From contig NZ_JAKKFF010000045.1 in NCBI RefSeq assembly GCF_022229015.1, positions 1-64,000 of the forward strand: a DNA stretch of 64,000 nucleotides, given 5' to 3'. Below, one piece after another: positions 21,201 through 28,240 of this stretch. Position 1 is the first letter of the stretch. Each line of letters begins with the position of its first letter. The notes beneath the pieces were generated by a model, which saw only the letters and a list, made by a program, of their open reading frames with translations, ran no database searches and had not been told where the DNA came from. Source of the stretch: Micromonospora foliorum (GTDB lineage: Bacteria > Actinomycetota > Actinomycetes > Mycobacteriales > Micromonosporaceae). The translations under genes and the position numbers were made by a program.

Positions 21201-22201
21201 TTCAGATCCTCTGCGCCGGCAAGTTCTCGGACTACACCAGCTGCCTCAACCAGTACGGCTGGGAGTGGGACTGCGGCGTCGCAAAGTGCCCCGAATCAAT
21301 GATGCACGCCGGTGAGATTGCGCTTGGCATGGTCATATCTGAAATATTGGTGGCCGCCGGCCGTGCCCTCGTCACCGTCGTCGCCGCCAGAATTGCCGGC
21401 AGCGTGAGCACCAACGCGTCCCGCAGCGCCGGCATGTCGAGCGGCAAACCCGTGCCCGGAAGCGGCTGTCACAGCTTCGCCCCACAGACACTAGTCCTCC
21501 TCGCCGATGGCACGACCCGCCCGATCGGCGACGTCAAAATCGGCGACGAAGTACTCGCGTACGATCCAGAAACCGGTGAGACCGACACCGAGCAGGTCGA
21601 ACAGCTCCACCTGAACCAAGACACCGACCTCGCCAACGTCACTGTTCAACCGGCGAGCCAGCCCGTAGAAGTTCTGGAGACGACCCAAAACCATCCGTTC
21701 TGGAGCATCGACCGCAGCGACTGGATAGAAGCGAAGGACCTGCGTCCGGGCGAAGGACTCCTTTCCAACGGTGGTGCAGTCGTTCGGGTGACAGGCGTTG
21801 ACAACTACGCCGGCTCGCGCGCCATGCGTGACCTAACCGTTGCCGACATCCACACGTACTATGTGATGGCCGGCAACACGCCCGTCCTCGTGCACAACAC
21901 AGGGTGCGGAACACGCGCGGCGAGCGAGTTGGGTGATCTAAAGCCGATCCACGGGATCGATCCCAACAAGGCGGCTAGCCTTCGGCAGCTTAGCGACGAA
22001 GATCTCCTGAGGTCATTCAATAATCCGGCGGATGGCGGTGCCGTGCTAGTCACGAGAGATGGAACGATTATGAACGGTCACCACAGAATTGCAGAGCTTC
22101 AGCGGCGTATGAATGACCCAAACAGTACTATTACTCCGGGGATGCGGGTGCGCATCGATGAATACCAGCGACAGATGCCGAGCGATGGGTTCTGGGACTG
22201 A
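15281..22201 (+). CDS. Secreted RHS/YD-repeat polymorphic toxin with Hint domain and ParB-like toxin tip
   Basis: A 2306-residue giant protein. Arg-rich signal peptide with hydrophobic core at about 23-45, then a long N-terminal and YD-repeat region (repeats such as YDALGRVAKV, YDQLGRKTQL) that builds the RHS shell. The RHS core (QYDRTLGRFISVDP, YANNSPITLSDPSG) is near residues 1855-1905. A hydrophobic stretch is at about 2010-2040. The Hint autoprotease (2062-2207) has first Cys in GCHSFAPQT, block B TTQNHPF and end VLVHNT. The last 99 residues form a separate domain with TRDGTIMNGHHRIAEL, matching the NGHHR motif of ParB/sulfiredoxin-like toxin domains. In such systems Hint frees the tip, which attacks rival cells. 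The ATG has GGAGAGG upstream. The low-GC tip suggests toxin swapping. Confidence 0.92.
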   Translation: MSARSVRGPRRVRRRLHGTNGRRWPLVGSVIATLVLSLVPYVPAQAAAPRQPSKPPAEKLDRDGGPVTGGKAWQQNRVTSAPSPAAKWPAAAAARVDLAATSARAARARAASSRGVRAGSLPVWVERGAGKAGEPLVQLDVKIVDRATLPQAWRDGLMLQVTAPQGAPTGVAKVSVNYDSFRYAAGGSWASRLRLWQVPQCAMSNPTSPSCRSLPLHTVNDANAGIATADVSVASATAPSGSFLMLAAASAGADGDFGATSLAPSSTWSSGGSAGDFSWNYPLRMPPATGPAPSVALSYSSSTVDGRSEVTNNQPSWIGEGFDYSSGFIERRYVPCAEDMKNGATNTTRTGDQCWRSDNATMSLNGSGGELIYQAGKGWHSRVEDGSKIEKLTGATNGDSGDPAYGDVGEYWKVTTTDGTQYFFGRHNLPGQTTVTNSTLTVPVFGNHTDEPCAKGTFAGSDCVQAWRWNLDYVVDVRGNTMSLWYGKETNKYARNVTDSDDVTYDRAGYLTRIDYGTYDRTSATHGVTERSTTPYAQVLFTTDMRCFTTCGTEAAPVTASWKDTPWDQDCKASATSCPQQYTPTFWTTKRLKTVTTQVWDTTKSTPDWQPVESWTLGHTFSATADSTHEGLWLDRIDHAGLVGTTAINLPQVTFGAESKPNRVYTEHSPTDNWLRLSSIVTETGARIKVDYSPAECTAAIVAALAPHSNTRRCYPVKVPDPQDPTGNTLVTEWWHKYRVEHVAQDDVQLPKGKSPTTHTWYDYPGSPAWHFDDDDGLTRPERKTWGQWRGYDKVNTRVGDSGNPQTLTETTFLRGMHGDKLSPSGGTRSVPVPASLGSETVYDEDQFAGQIREQVVFNGVDTKPVSKTVNVPWRSNPTASRTINGDLVEARFVKTQATYAGTALGVDGSRGWRTSRRTSDYDHTYGTVKWSQDDGEYLKAGDEKCTTYTYNQNLGKNLTQLVKQTTTTALACGTAPTSVDDVISDARVYYDGATSADTAPTFGSGTKTEQLKDWTSGTGTTWQTTSQATYDVAGKQLTSTDIKGNITTTAYTPAVGGPITRVTSTNQLNWSSTVQTNPYWGSTTQTTDPNANVTSTVQYDALGRVAKVWTLGWTSAANPNTPSAQYTYTFAAGRDSYPYVTSKTLNADGVYVTSQQILDGLLRPRQTQSPSLGGGSDRVVTDTLYDAYGREAASYAAHAEPGAPSGVLWSEPDWSVPAVSRTVYDQASRPTNSIFLAGDNVTNLLEKWRTVSSYEGDLTKVTPPEGGTPTTTVTDVEGRTVGLRQHTTPSGVNGPYLESTYAFNRKGQATKNTDSAGNEWINEYDAKGRLWRTTDPDKGTTTSAFYDDNALKQTVDARGEALWYVYDQLGRKTQLRDDSASGRLRSEWKYDTLYGEPNPRFKGQLTQKIRYDYDSAGTASKYEWHVGNFNERYQPTGVDYVMPWNSDLGDTYGFGYSYSQFTGAPTKIAYPAGGGLVNEQLTTDYDSTTGMPVRLDTSLTGFVGTIATASYTAYGERSGSIYKIPGSGNFTQDTVYRDGATRRVDRTIIERSTVAGTVSDRRYSYQDAGNLESITDSPQVGEADAQCFRDDALGRLTTAWTPKAGVSCDVDPVLANLGGPAPYWLDWTFTDTGSRRTETSNDSSGKTTRSYTVPDGGPGVVRPHAVTNVKTVNPDRTTTSNKYEYDKSGNTTCRPSFNRASNNCFTSANNHILGWDAEGKLATVSVAGNPIETNIYDTDGVRLIRKDTTGTTLYLPGQEIRFQGGVATGTRYYDFAGTTIASRTAGSAVTDLTWLYSDHQGTQQVAVNAGTQTVDIRRQTPYGTPRGTNPTWPNSKGFVGGDNDPTGLINIGARQYDRTLGRFISVDPLMDLTDPQHWNGYSYANNSPITLSDPSGLDPGGGQRIDQEREEEEAANPSPPGGGNEKAARLAAKGVFLATYTDDNINCKAHKGDCLTYRMAVIEQDYDPIKAEIQILCAGKFSDYTSCLNQYGWEWDCGVAKCPESMMHAGEIALGMVISEILVAAGRALVTVVAARIAGSVSTNASRSAGMSSGKPVPGSGCHSFAPQTLVLLADGTTRPIGDVKIGDEVLAYDPETGETDTEQVEQLHLNQDTDLANVTVQPASQPVEVLETTQNHPFWSIDRSDWIEAKDLRPGEGLLSNGGAVVRVTGVDNYAGSRAMRDLTVADIHTYYVMAGNTPVLVHNTGCGTRAASELGDLKPIHGIDPNKAASLRQLSDEDLLRSFNNPADGGAVLVTRDGTIMNGHHRIAELQRRMNDPNSTITPGMRVRIDEYQRQMPSDGFWD

Positions 22202-22202
22202 C

Positions 22203-22616
22203 ATGGATCCGGTTGTGAGCTCATCGGAAATTCGTCAGCAGTTAACGATAGCAGTTGATGACCCCTCCTTCAGTGTCAGGCTAGCCCCCGTATCTGTGCT
22301 GGTCAGGTTGCATGCTGAGGCTAAGGTGGACGGATCGTCGGCCACATGGAGCTCCGAAGCGGCTCTCATCTCCCAGGTGGGTGAGAGTACAAACGCAATC
22401 GTGATTCCAACTATTAAAAATGGCGGCTCAGTCGCTCTTCCTGAGACATGGCGATGTCATCTCTGGTTTGTGGAACGAGACGGAGAAGCCACGGTGTCGC
22501 TGCTGGACATCCGGCGCGACTCGTTCCTAGCGCTTCGGGAGTTGGATGATCGGCTTCAACTTATGAAGGCGGTTCGCCTACTTGTCGACGGTTATCGGTT
22601 GAGTGCTTTGAGGTAG
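22203..22616 (+). CDS. Presumed immunity protein for the RHS toxin
   Basis: A 137-residue protein whose ATG lies one base after the toxin stop codon (TGAC-ATG), implying translational coupling. This is the standard position of the cognate immunity gene. No domain is recognised. There is a predicted alpha/beta fold with segments SVRLAPVSVLVRLHAEA and CHLWFVERDGEATVSLLDI, and no signal peptide, so it would stay in the cytosol to neutralise the ParB-like domain. GC content and codon use are lower than in the RHS body and match the toxin tip, as expected for a toxin-immunity cassette that moves as a unit. Confidence 0.7.
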   Translation: MDPVVSSSEIRQQLTIAVDDPSFSVRLAPVSVLVRLHAEAKVDGSSATWSSEAALISQVGESTNAIVIPTIKNGGSVALPETWRCHLWFVERDGEATVSLLDIRRDSFLALRELDDRLQLMKAVRLLVDGYRLSALR

Positions 22617-22832
22617 TGCGTTGAGCCGCAGAGATCGGATGGCGGTATTTCAGGATCAAGGCGGATTATGAGAGGTTGAGGCCAACGAGATCGCATTTTC
22701 GATGGTGCGACGGAGTGGCTACGAAGCCGGAGGGTGACGGGTGGTCGTACAGGTTGCTCGTGGTCGGCCCGCGTTGCCGTCACGGTTGCCGTCATCGATG
22801 CACCACCCATACGCGTACCTCGATGCGTGTCT
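22617..22832. other. Spacer between immunity gene and IS256 element
   Basis: Mixed-composition DNA without a supportable gene. It may hold degraded toxin-immunity cassettes, but no motif proves it. Confidence 0.3.
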
Positions 22833-22840
22833 TCGCTCGC
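22833..22840. repeat. Left 8-bp target duplication of the IS256 element
   Basis: tcgctcgc, identical to the 8 bases at 24235-24242 just outside the right inverted repeat. Confidence 0.85.
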
Positions 22841-24234
22841 GGGTCTGTGGATCTAAGGGTGTTTCCGGCCTGACCTGCCGGGCGTTGTGCCTGGTGAGGA
22901 GGGTGCCGTGATGACCGCGACACTGAACAACCAGACCGGACGCAAGAAGCGGCCCGAGCCGTCGGCCGAGGCGAAAGCCGCAGCCGAGCTGGTCCGGGCG
23001 GCGAAGGAACAGGGCCTGTCGCTGACCGGCCCGGATGGGCTGTTGAAGCAGTTGACCAAGACGGTCCTGGAGACCGCGTTGAACGAGGAGATGACCGATC
23101 ACCTCGGCTACGAGAAACACGATCCGGCCGGCGCCGGTGCGGGCAACATCCGCAACGGAACCAGGCCGAAAACGGTGCTGACCGACGCGTCCGGGCCGGT
23201 TCCCATCGATGTGCCGCGGGATCGGGCGGGCACGTTCGAGCCGCAGATCGTCCGTAAGCGGCAGCGCCGCCTGTCCGGGGTCGACGAGGTCGTGTTGTCG
23301 CTGTATGCCAAAGGGCTGACCACGGGCGAGATCTCGGCCCACTTCGCCGAGATCTATGGGGCTTCAGTCAGTAAGGAGACGATCTCGCGGATCACCGACA
23401 AGGTGATCGAGGAAATGACCGACTGGTCGCACCGGCCGTTGGACGAGATTTACGCGGCGGTGTTCATCGACGCGATCGTGGTCAAAGTTCGGGATGGGCA
23501 GGTCGCGAACCGGCCGTTCTACGCAGCGATCGGGGTCACCCTCGACGGGGAGAAAGACATCCTCGGGCTGTGGGCCGGCACCGGTGGTGAGGGCGCGAAG
23601 TTCTGGATGAGTGTGCTGACCGACCTGCGCAACCGAGGCGTGAAGGACGTGTTCTTCCTCGTCTGCGACGGGCTCAAAGGCCTGCCAGAGGTCGTGACGA
23701 ACGTGTGGCCCCGCACGGTGGTGCAGACCTGCATCATCCATCTGATCCGCAACACCTTCCGGCTCACCTCACGCAAGTACTGGGACGCGCTGAAGCACGA
23801 CATCAAACCGATCTACACCGCCGTCAACGCCCAAGCGGCCAGGGCCGCGTTCGACGACCTAGCCGAGAAGTGGGGCGGGCGGTATCCGGCGGTGATCCGG
23901 CTGTGGGACAACGCCTGGGCGGAGTTCATCCCGTTCCTCGACTACGACGTGGAGATCCGCACCGTCATCTGCTCCACGAACGCGATCGAGTCGCTCAACG
24001 CCCGCTACCGCCGGGCGGTGAAGGCCCGCGGCCACTTCCCCAACGAGCAGGCCGCGTTGAAGTGTCTGTACCTGGTGACCCGATCCCTGGACCCCACCGG
24101 AGCAGGAAGAACCCGATGGACGACGCGCTGGAAACCCGCCCTGAACGCCTTCGCCATCACCTTCAGCGACCGCTTCCCAGCCGCTGAAACCTACTAACCA
24201 AGATCGCCGGAAACACCGTTAGCGAGACAGGCCC
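22841..24234. mobile_element. IS256-family insertion sequence, complete (1394 bp)
   Basis: One intact transposase gene flanked by imperfect inverted repeats of about 29 bp. The inner 17 bases are nearly identical (ctaagggtgtttccggc on the left; ctaacggtgtttccggc as the complement on the right) and the outer part shares GGG-CTGT. Perfect 8-bp direct repeats outside both ends prove an insertion event and fix the boundaries; 8-9 bp duplications are typical of this family. Confidence 0.93.
22911..24197 (+). CDS. IS256-family transposase
   Basis: A 428-residue mutator-type DDE transposase that cuts and rejoins the element's ends. Asp187 lies in VFIDAIVVKVRDG, Asp253 in LVCDGLKGLPE, and the Glu in STNAIESLNARYRR. 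C/H residues between the second Asp and the Glu (TCIIHLIRNTFR) are characteristic. The N-terminus LTKTVLETALNEEMTDHLGY is the DNA-binding part. ATG after GAGGAGGG was preferred to the adjacent GTG. It is full length and probably active. Confidence 0.95.
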   Translation: MTATLNNQTGRKKRPEPSAEAKAAAELVRAAKEQGLSLTGPDGLLKQLTKTVLETALNEEMTDHLGYEKHDPAGAGAGNIRNGTRPKTVLTDASGPVPIDVPRDRAGTFEPQIVRKRQRRLSGVDEVVLSLYAKGLTTGEISAHFAEIYGASVSKETISRITDKVIEEMTDWSHRPLDEIYAAVFIDAIVVKVRDGQVANRPFYAAIGVTLDGEKDILGLWAGTGGEGAKFWMSVLTDLRNRGVKDVFFLVCDGLKGLPEVVTNVWPRTVVQTCIIHLIRNTFRLTSRKYWDALKHDIKPIYTAVNAQAARAAFDDLAEKWGGRYPAVIRLWDNAWAEFIPFLDYDVEIRTVICSTNAIESLNARYRRAVKARGHFPNEQAALKCLYLVTRSLDPTGAGRTRWTTRWKPALNAFAITFSDRFPAAETY

Positions 24235-24242
24235 TCGCTCGC
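24235..24242. repeat. Right 8-bp target duplication of the IS256 element
   Basis: tcgctcgc, a perfect copy of the 8 bases flanking the left end. Confidence 0.85.
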
Positions 24243-24516
24243 TGCCACAACTTGTGATTATGGTCGGGGATTGCGCGGTGGCGCGCCGCGTCAGCGGTGC
24301 GGCGTCGATCGCCGGTAGCGCGTGGAGAGCTGGGGGCGTGAAGCGATCGTTGCGGCCCTCAACCGCGAAGGCTCTTGATCGCTGGAGGTTCATGGTTTTG
24401 TTGTGTGGGCGTGTGCGCGCGGGGCCGGAACGGCTGTAGCGCGTGCGCGCCGTCTTGATCCTGTAGAGCAGTTTTGAGCCAATCGGATCTCGGTCGAGGG
24501 CCTTGGTCCGGCTGGC

Positions 24517-25050
24517 TCATTGCTTAGGTGCGCGGTTGCGGCTGCTGCGGGGACGCTTGGCGGGCGGCGAGGGCTGGTCGCCGTCGCTGGCCCGTTGGAG
24601 GTGCTCGGGCTGCTGGGCGAGGTTGCCTCGGTCGGCCTGGTATTTGATCACGTCGTCGATGAGGTCGTTGGTGGTGTCGGCGTGGCGCAGCAGGTCGTGC
24701 AGGGCTGCGTTCTTGTCGTCGGCGGTGCGGGCGTGGTGGTAGCGGATGGTGATGGCCTGCTCGTCGGCGAGGTAGGCGGCGACTCTGCGGCGGAGGTCGG
24801 GGTCGTCGATGGGTTCGCGGAGGGTGCCGCCGCGTAGGAGGTCGAAGGCGTCGGGGTGCACGAAGGTGCCTTTGCCGGCGACGCTGTAGGTGATGCGCCG
24901 GTGTTGGAGTTCGCGTAGTGCGCGTTGGGCGGTCATGGAGGCCACGCCGTAGAGATCGGCCATTTTGCGGGCGGACGGTAGTGGGTCGTTGGGGTTGAGG
25001 CGTCCGTCGCGGATCTGGTCGAGGATGTCGTCGACGACCTGCTGGAGCAG
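24517..25050 (-). CDS. GntR-family regulator, 5' end possibly lost at the island repeat
   Basis: Winged-helix GntR DNA-binding domain: DDILDQIRDGRLNPNDPLPS, KMADLYGVASMTAQRALREL, then GKGTFVHPDAF. The tail of about 100 residues is Arg/Glu-rich and not a known ligand domain. The frame runs upstream to the direct repeat without ATG or GTG; the first in-frame ATG (at 24963) lies inside the HTH. The 5' boundary given is therefore only where homology begins (a CTG). GntR repressors of this size regulate transfer genes in actinobacterial integrative elements (for example KorSA of pSAM2), which fits its position at the island edge. Probably defective. Confidence 0.6.
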   Translation of the reverse strand: MLQQVVDDILDQIRDGRLNPNDPLPSARKMADLYGVASMTAQRALRELQHRRITYSVAGKGTFVHPDAFDLLRGGTLREPIDDPDLRRRVAAYLADEQAITIRYHHARTADDKNAALHDLLRHADTTNDLIDDVIKYQADRGNLAQQPEHLQRASDGDQPSPPAKRPRSSRNRAPKQ

Positions 25051-25119
25051 GGCTGTGAGATGCGCAGGCCTCCGGCGGCAGAGGAAGCGGGTGCGTTCAG
25101 ACCTTGCGCGTTCTGGGTA

Positions 25120-25269
25120 GGCCCCCGTTTACCCCCCGAAAACCCCCGGCTGAGGTTGACAACCAGTGACAAGAAGTGACCACTGCTTGTTCGTGGTCTG
25201 TGCAGTTCAGCGCCTAGTTCTGAGAGTTAATGACAAAGTCGGGATGGTTGCGGATGGTAACAAGGGGTT
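25120..25269. repeat. Left copy of a ~150-bp imperfect direct repeat flanking the defence island
   Basis: Begins gcccccgtttaccccccg and contains tgacaa motifs spaced through it. It ends in TGGTAACAAGGGGT, a 14-base stretch identical to the right copy. Overall similarity to 34230-34377 is roughly three quarters by eye. A degenerate tRNA-end-like segment (gggttcgaatct) follows 50 bases later, at 25319. Confidence 0.75.
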
Positions 25270-25704
25270 TTGACAAGCAATGACAAGCCCTGAACGAGGC
25301 TCGACAAGAGGTACTCCTGGGTTCGAATCTCCTCGTTCCCACGAGGACTACCTGGCAGTCACGGTAGCCGCAGCCTAGTAGGAGGAGCGAGACAGGGAGT
25401 CTGGAGCCTGGGAACTTTACCGTGGAGCGCGGCTTGGCGCGAAGCCTCCGAGTCGCCGGGGAACCTCAGATCTGCAATCCGGCTGGTCGCCTGTTGTTCT
25501 GCGGCGAGACTCGGCCGGGCTCGATGCACGACTCACCCAGGCGCGGACCGCCAATCTTGTCGATCTCCTGCTCCACGCGCACCTCAGATGCAGGTCCTCG
25601 CCGACGCCGGTGAGGCAGTCGTGATCAACGATTATCGATGTCGCCACCACCGGCGCGACGTCCCTTTGGCATGACGCCTGAGAAGGGGCCGACCGGTGGA
25701 GCTG
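25270..25704. other. Island left margin without a confident gene
   Basis: Contains a T-arm-like gggttcgaatct near 25320 but no complete tRNA cloverleaf. The open frames on both strands are unrecognised. Confidence 0.35.
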
Positions 25705-26418
25705 CTAAGGCTCGATGTCGCAGCCGAGTCGCCGGGGGCCGCTCCCGCTGGACCACCACCAGTACTGGGGTCCATCGGGTTCAAGGAGCAGCCAGAGGCC
25801 ATGCTTGTAGGGACACATGCTGGCGGGAAGGCTGACGTGGCCCCGGAAGTTCTGGTCACTCGGGACTGGGTTGCTCGGCAGCAAGCGCAGGCACTTGTCG
25901 TAGGCCATCGCCTCGGCGGCGTGCCCGGTGAGAACCGAGAGCTTGGCGAAGTCGTGGAGCCTCCCGTCCTCGCGGTTGTGGGTCTTGACTTCAATCGCGA
26001 GCAGGTTGCCTGCGGGGCCCAGCTCGTGTCGTCGGTGGACAATCATGTCCGGGATGATCTTGCGACTGAGTCCTGCACCGATCAGCCTCTTTGTCACTTG
26101 GCCGGCGCGCTCGTAGTCCTGGTCGAGTACTAAGCCGTTCAGTGACAGGCCGGTCAGGTGCCTGTTGAGGTAGATCATCAAGCGCCCGACCACTACCCGC
26201 TCAGTGGTTCCCAGTAGGTCTAAGTCATGGGTGTATAGGTCATGAACCGAAGCGCATATGGCACCGCGGAGCTGGTCAAACGACGGATCCGCATCGGGTG
26301 GGCTACCCTCGGCGGCGGCCTCGGCCGGGACCAGTCGTCCCTTGGAAGGTCCGCCAAGTGGCCACCCTTCTACTGTCGCCACACCCCCAGTCTGGCCGTT
26401 GGCATCCACGTCTGACAT
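25705..26418 (-). CDS. PD-(D/E)XK nuclease-fold protein of unknown specificity
   Basis: A 237-residue protein whose centre reads KIIPDMIVHRR and then LLAIEVKTH, giving Asp124 and the E143-V-K145 motif of the PD-(D/E)XK metal-dependent nuclease fold; a Glu in the preceding helix (TERVVVGRL) could complete the site. The C-terminal third, with Trp/Tyr-rich GLWLLLEPDG and QYWWW, may bind substrate. It is divergent from the Mrr-like gene with about 235 bases between, a typical arrangement in defence islands. The start lacks a strong ribosome site and the first 45 residues look disordered. Confidence 0.6.
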   Translation of the reverse strand: MSDVDANGQTGGVATVEGWPLGGPSKGRLVPAEAAAEGSPPDADPSFDQLRGAICASVHDLYTHDLDLLGTTERVVVGRLMIYLNRHLTGLSLNGLVLDQDYERAGQVTKRLIGAGLSRKIIPDMIVHRRHELGPAGNLLAIEVKTHNREDGRLHDFAKLSVLTGHAAEAMAYDKCLRLLPSNPVPSDQNFRGHVSLPASMCPYKHGLWLLLEPDGPQYWWWSSGSGPRRLGCDIEP

Positions 26419-26653
26419 CAGCCGTTGTGGCCAAGGCCGGACGTCGGTGTCACGGTCCGCAGGCCCAGCGCGGACCTCGTGGCCGTCGGCGGAGGTTGCG
26501 ACTCCGGCCGGGAGCGCGCCCTACAGCGAGGGCTCAGGCGAAGCCAGGTCGCTCTTCACGCCGTGCTGGGCGACCTCGCCCCGCCGTCCCGGCGAACGTC
26601 GCTTTTGCGGCAGGCGGTCGACGTGCGACAACCGAGGTAGGAGGATGCACCGC

Positions 26654-27724
26654 ATGGCGAATGCGTGGGTGATTCGGTCCGGGCGGCATGGTGAGCGTGA
26701 CCAGTGGGCTCTGGTCAACGGGTTCTCAGGCGGCGGATGGCGCGAGGTCCCCGACCTGAGCCACTGCGCGAGCCGTGAGGACGTTGCGAAGGTCGTTGAG
26801 GCAACGTGGCCGGGCGCGTCGGTGGGCAAGCGGCACAACTTTACCGGGCAGCTGTGGGCCCTGCGGTCCCGCATCCGTCCCAAGGATCTACTGGTCATGC
26901 CGCTGAAGACGACGAAGCAGATCGCCCTCGGACGCGTGACCGGCGGCTACCACTATCGCGCCGACGAGGGGGAGGCCGACCGCCGGCATGTCGTCACCGT
27001 CGACTGGCAACGCATCGACTTGCCACGCGCTGCGGTCAAGCAGGATCTGCTGTTCACCCTCGGCAGTGCCATGTCCATCTTCGCGCCGAGCAAGAACAAC
27101 GCCACCGCTCGGCTGGAGCACTTGCTTACGTACGGCACCGATCCCGGCAACGCCGCGTTGAGTGGCACCACGCCGAAGACCGCCGCGACTAGCCAGGCCA
27201 GCGATACCGCCGCGCAGACGGACGTCGACGAGCCGGAGCTGGCGGCCGACATCGAGCAGGTCGCCCTCGATCAGATCACCGCCCGCATCGCAGAGGAGTT
27301 TGCTGGCCACGATCTGGCGACGCTCGTCACCGCGATCCTCACCGCAGAAGGCTTCCACTGCACACTGGCACCCCCCGGTCCGGACGGCGGCATCGACATC
27401 ACTGCCGGACGCGGCCCGCTTGGTCTCGACAGCCCCCGCCTGCTCGCCCAGGTCAAGTCCGGCTCGCAGATCGGGTCACCCATCGTCGCGCAGCTCCACG
27501 GAGTTATGACGACGCACGGCGCCGAGCAGGGCCTGCTCGTCGCCTGGGGCGGCCTGACGAAGCCAGCCCGCGACACCCTGAAGAACCAGCACCTGCGGGT
27601 GAGGGTGTGGGAGGCAGCTGACGTGGTCGATGCCGTGCTGCGTACGTATGACCGGCTGCCGGAAGAGATCCGCGCCCAGGTACCGCTGCGCAGGGTATGG
27701 ATGCTTTCGGACGCTGGCTTCTGA
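26654..27724 (+). CDS. Mrr-like restriction endonuclease with N-terminal reader-type domain
   Basis: A 356-residue predicted nuclease against foreign or modified DNA. The N-terminal domain (about 1-150: NAWVIRSGRHGERDQWAL, LKTTKQIALGRVTGGYHY, QDLLFTLGSAMSIF) matches the module that precedes Mrr catalytic domains and resembles EVE/PUA-type DNA readers. An Ala/Thr-rich linker follows, then the Mrr_cat domain (205-356) with GGIDIT (Asp248) and Q266-V-K268, the Gln variant of the PD-(D/E)XK signature. The ATG lies 9 bases after AGGAGG; an ATG touching the ribosome site was rejected. Probably acts alone as a type IV-like restriction enzyme. Confidence 0.82.
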   Translation: MANAWVIRSGRHGERDQWALVNGFSGGGWREVPDLSHCASREDVAKVVEATWPGASVGKRHNFTGQLWALRSRIRPKDLLVMPLKTTKQIALGRVTGGYHYRADEGEADRRHVVTVDWQRIDLPRAAVKQDLLFTLGSAMSIFAPSKNNATARLEHLLTYGTDPGNAALSGTTPKTAATSQASDTAAQTDVDEPELAADIEQVALDQITARIAEEFAGHDLATLVTAILTAEGFHCTLAPPGPDGGIDITAGRGPLGLDSPRLLAQVKSGSQIGSPIVAQLHGVMTTHGAEQGLLVAWGGLTKPARDTLKNQHLRVRVWEAADVVDAVLRTYDRLPEEIRAQVPLRRVWMLSDAGF

Positions 27725-27778
27725 CCTGGACCGCCTGATCGCAAGAGCAGACGCTGCCGCCCGATCTCGGTCGTCGCG

Positions 27779-28231
27779 ATGGCAGACAGAACCGCTGACG
27801 GCGATCGTGTCCTGCTCGGTCTTCGACAGGGGACGGGGTATGCCGACGGTCGACGGGTGCTGCCGAGCGGCAAACTCGAAGCCGGTGAGGGCGTGGTCAC
27901 CGCAGTCGTGCGCGAGACGTCGGAGGAGATCGGCGCGTGGCTGGACCGCGGCATGGTGCGACTCGCCGCCATGGATCATCACCGCGGCTGGGCTGGCCAG
28001 GGTCGCGTGGGGCTGGTCTTCGCCGCTGTGTACGAGCCCGCACGCTACGGCCAGCCGGTCAACGCCGAACCGCACAAGTGCGCGGAGATCGAATGCTATC
28101 GGCCTCCCGCTTGCCAACGAATACGTACGCATCACCGGAGCTGCCGTCGCGGCGTGGTGAGATGGGGCTGCTCCTCAGTGGCTGGCTGTAGTGGCGACGC
28201 CCGAGCGCGTAGAGGGCGTCGTCGGGGTTAG
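27779..28231 (+). CDS. NUDIX hydrolase, C-terminus probably frameshifted
   Basis: The NUDIX box is intact: GKLEAGEGVVTAVVRETSEEIG contains G-x5-E-x7-RE-x2-EE-x-G, which binds metal and hydrolyses nucleoside-diphosphate-linked substrates. The preceding LLGLRQGTGYADGRRVLPS is family-typical. After AEIECY the frame turns Arg/Cys-rich, while the +1 frame gives LPTNTYASPEL, close to the normal NUDIX ending. A one-base slip near 28095 is therefore likely and the real product may be altered or dead. The start has no ribosome site and cuts off the first strand. A relation to nucleotide signalling by the following operon is speculative. Confidence 0.55.
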   Translation: MADRTADGDRVLLGLRQGTGYADGRRVLPSGKLEAGEGVVTAVVRETSEEIGAWLDRGMVRLAAMDHHRGWAGQGRVGLVFAAVYEPARYGQPVNAEPHKCAEIECYRPPACQRIRTHHRSCRRGVVRWGCSSVAGCSGDARARRGRRRG

Positions 28232-28240
28232 GGGCAGTGG

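Noticed and set aside
22203-22616. Second RHS toxin tip (orphan cassette) instead of immunity protein
   Set aside because: It has its own ATG one base after the toxin stop, no Hint or RHS linker, and no toxin motif; an immunity role fits better.
25316-25345. Complete tRNA gene around gggttcgaatct
   Set aside because: The T-arm does not pair (only 2-3 of 5 positions) and no acceptor, D-arm or anticodon arm can be built upstream.
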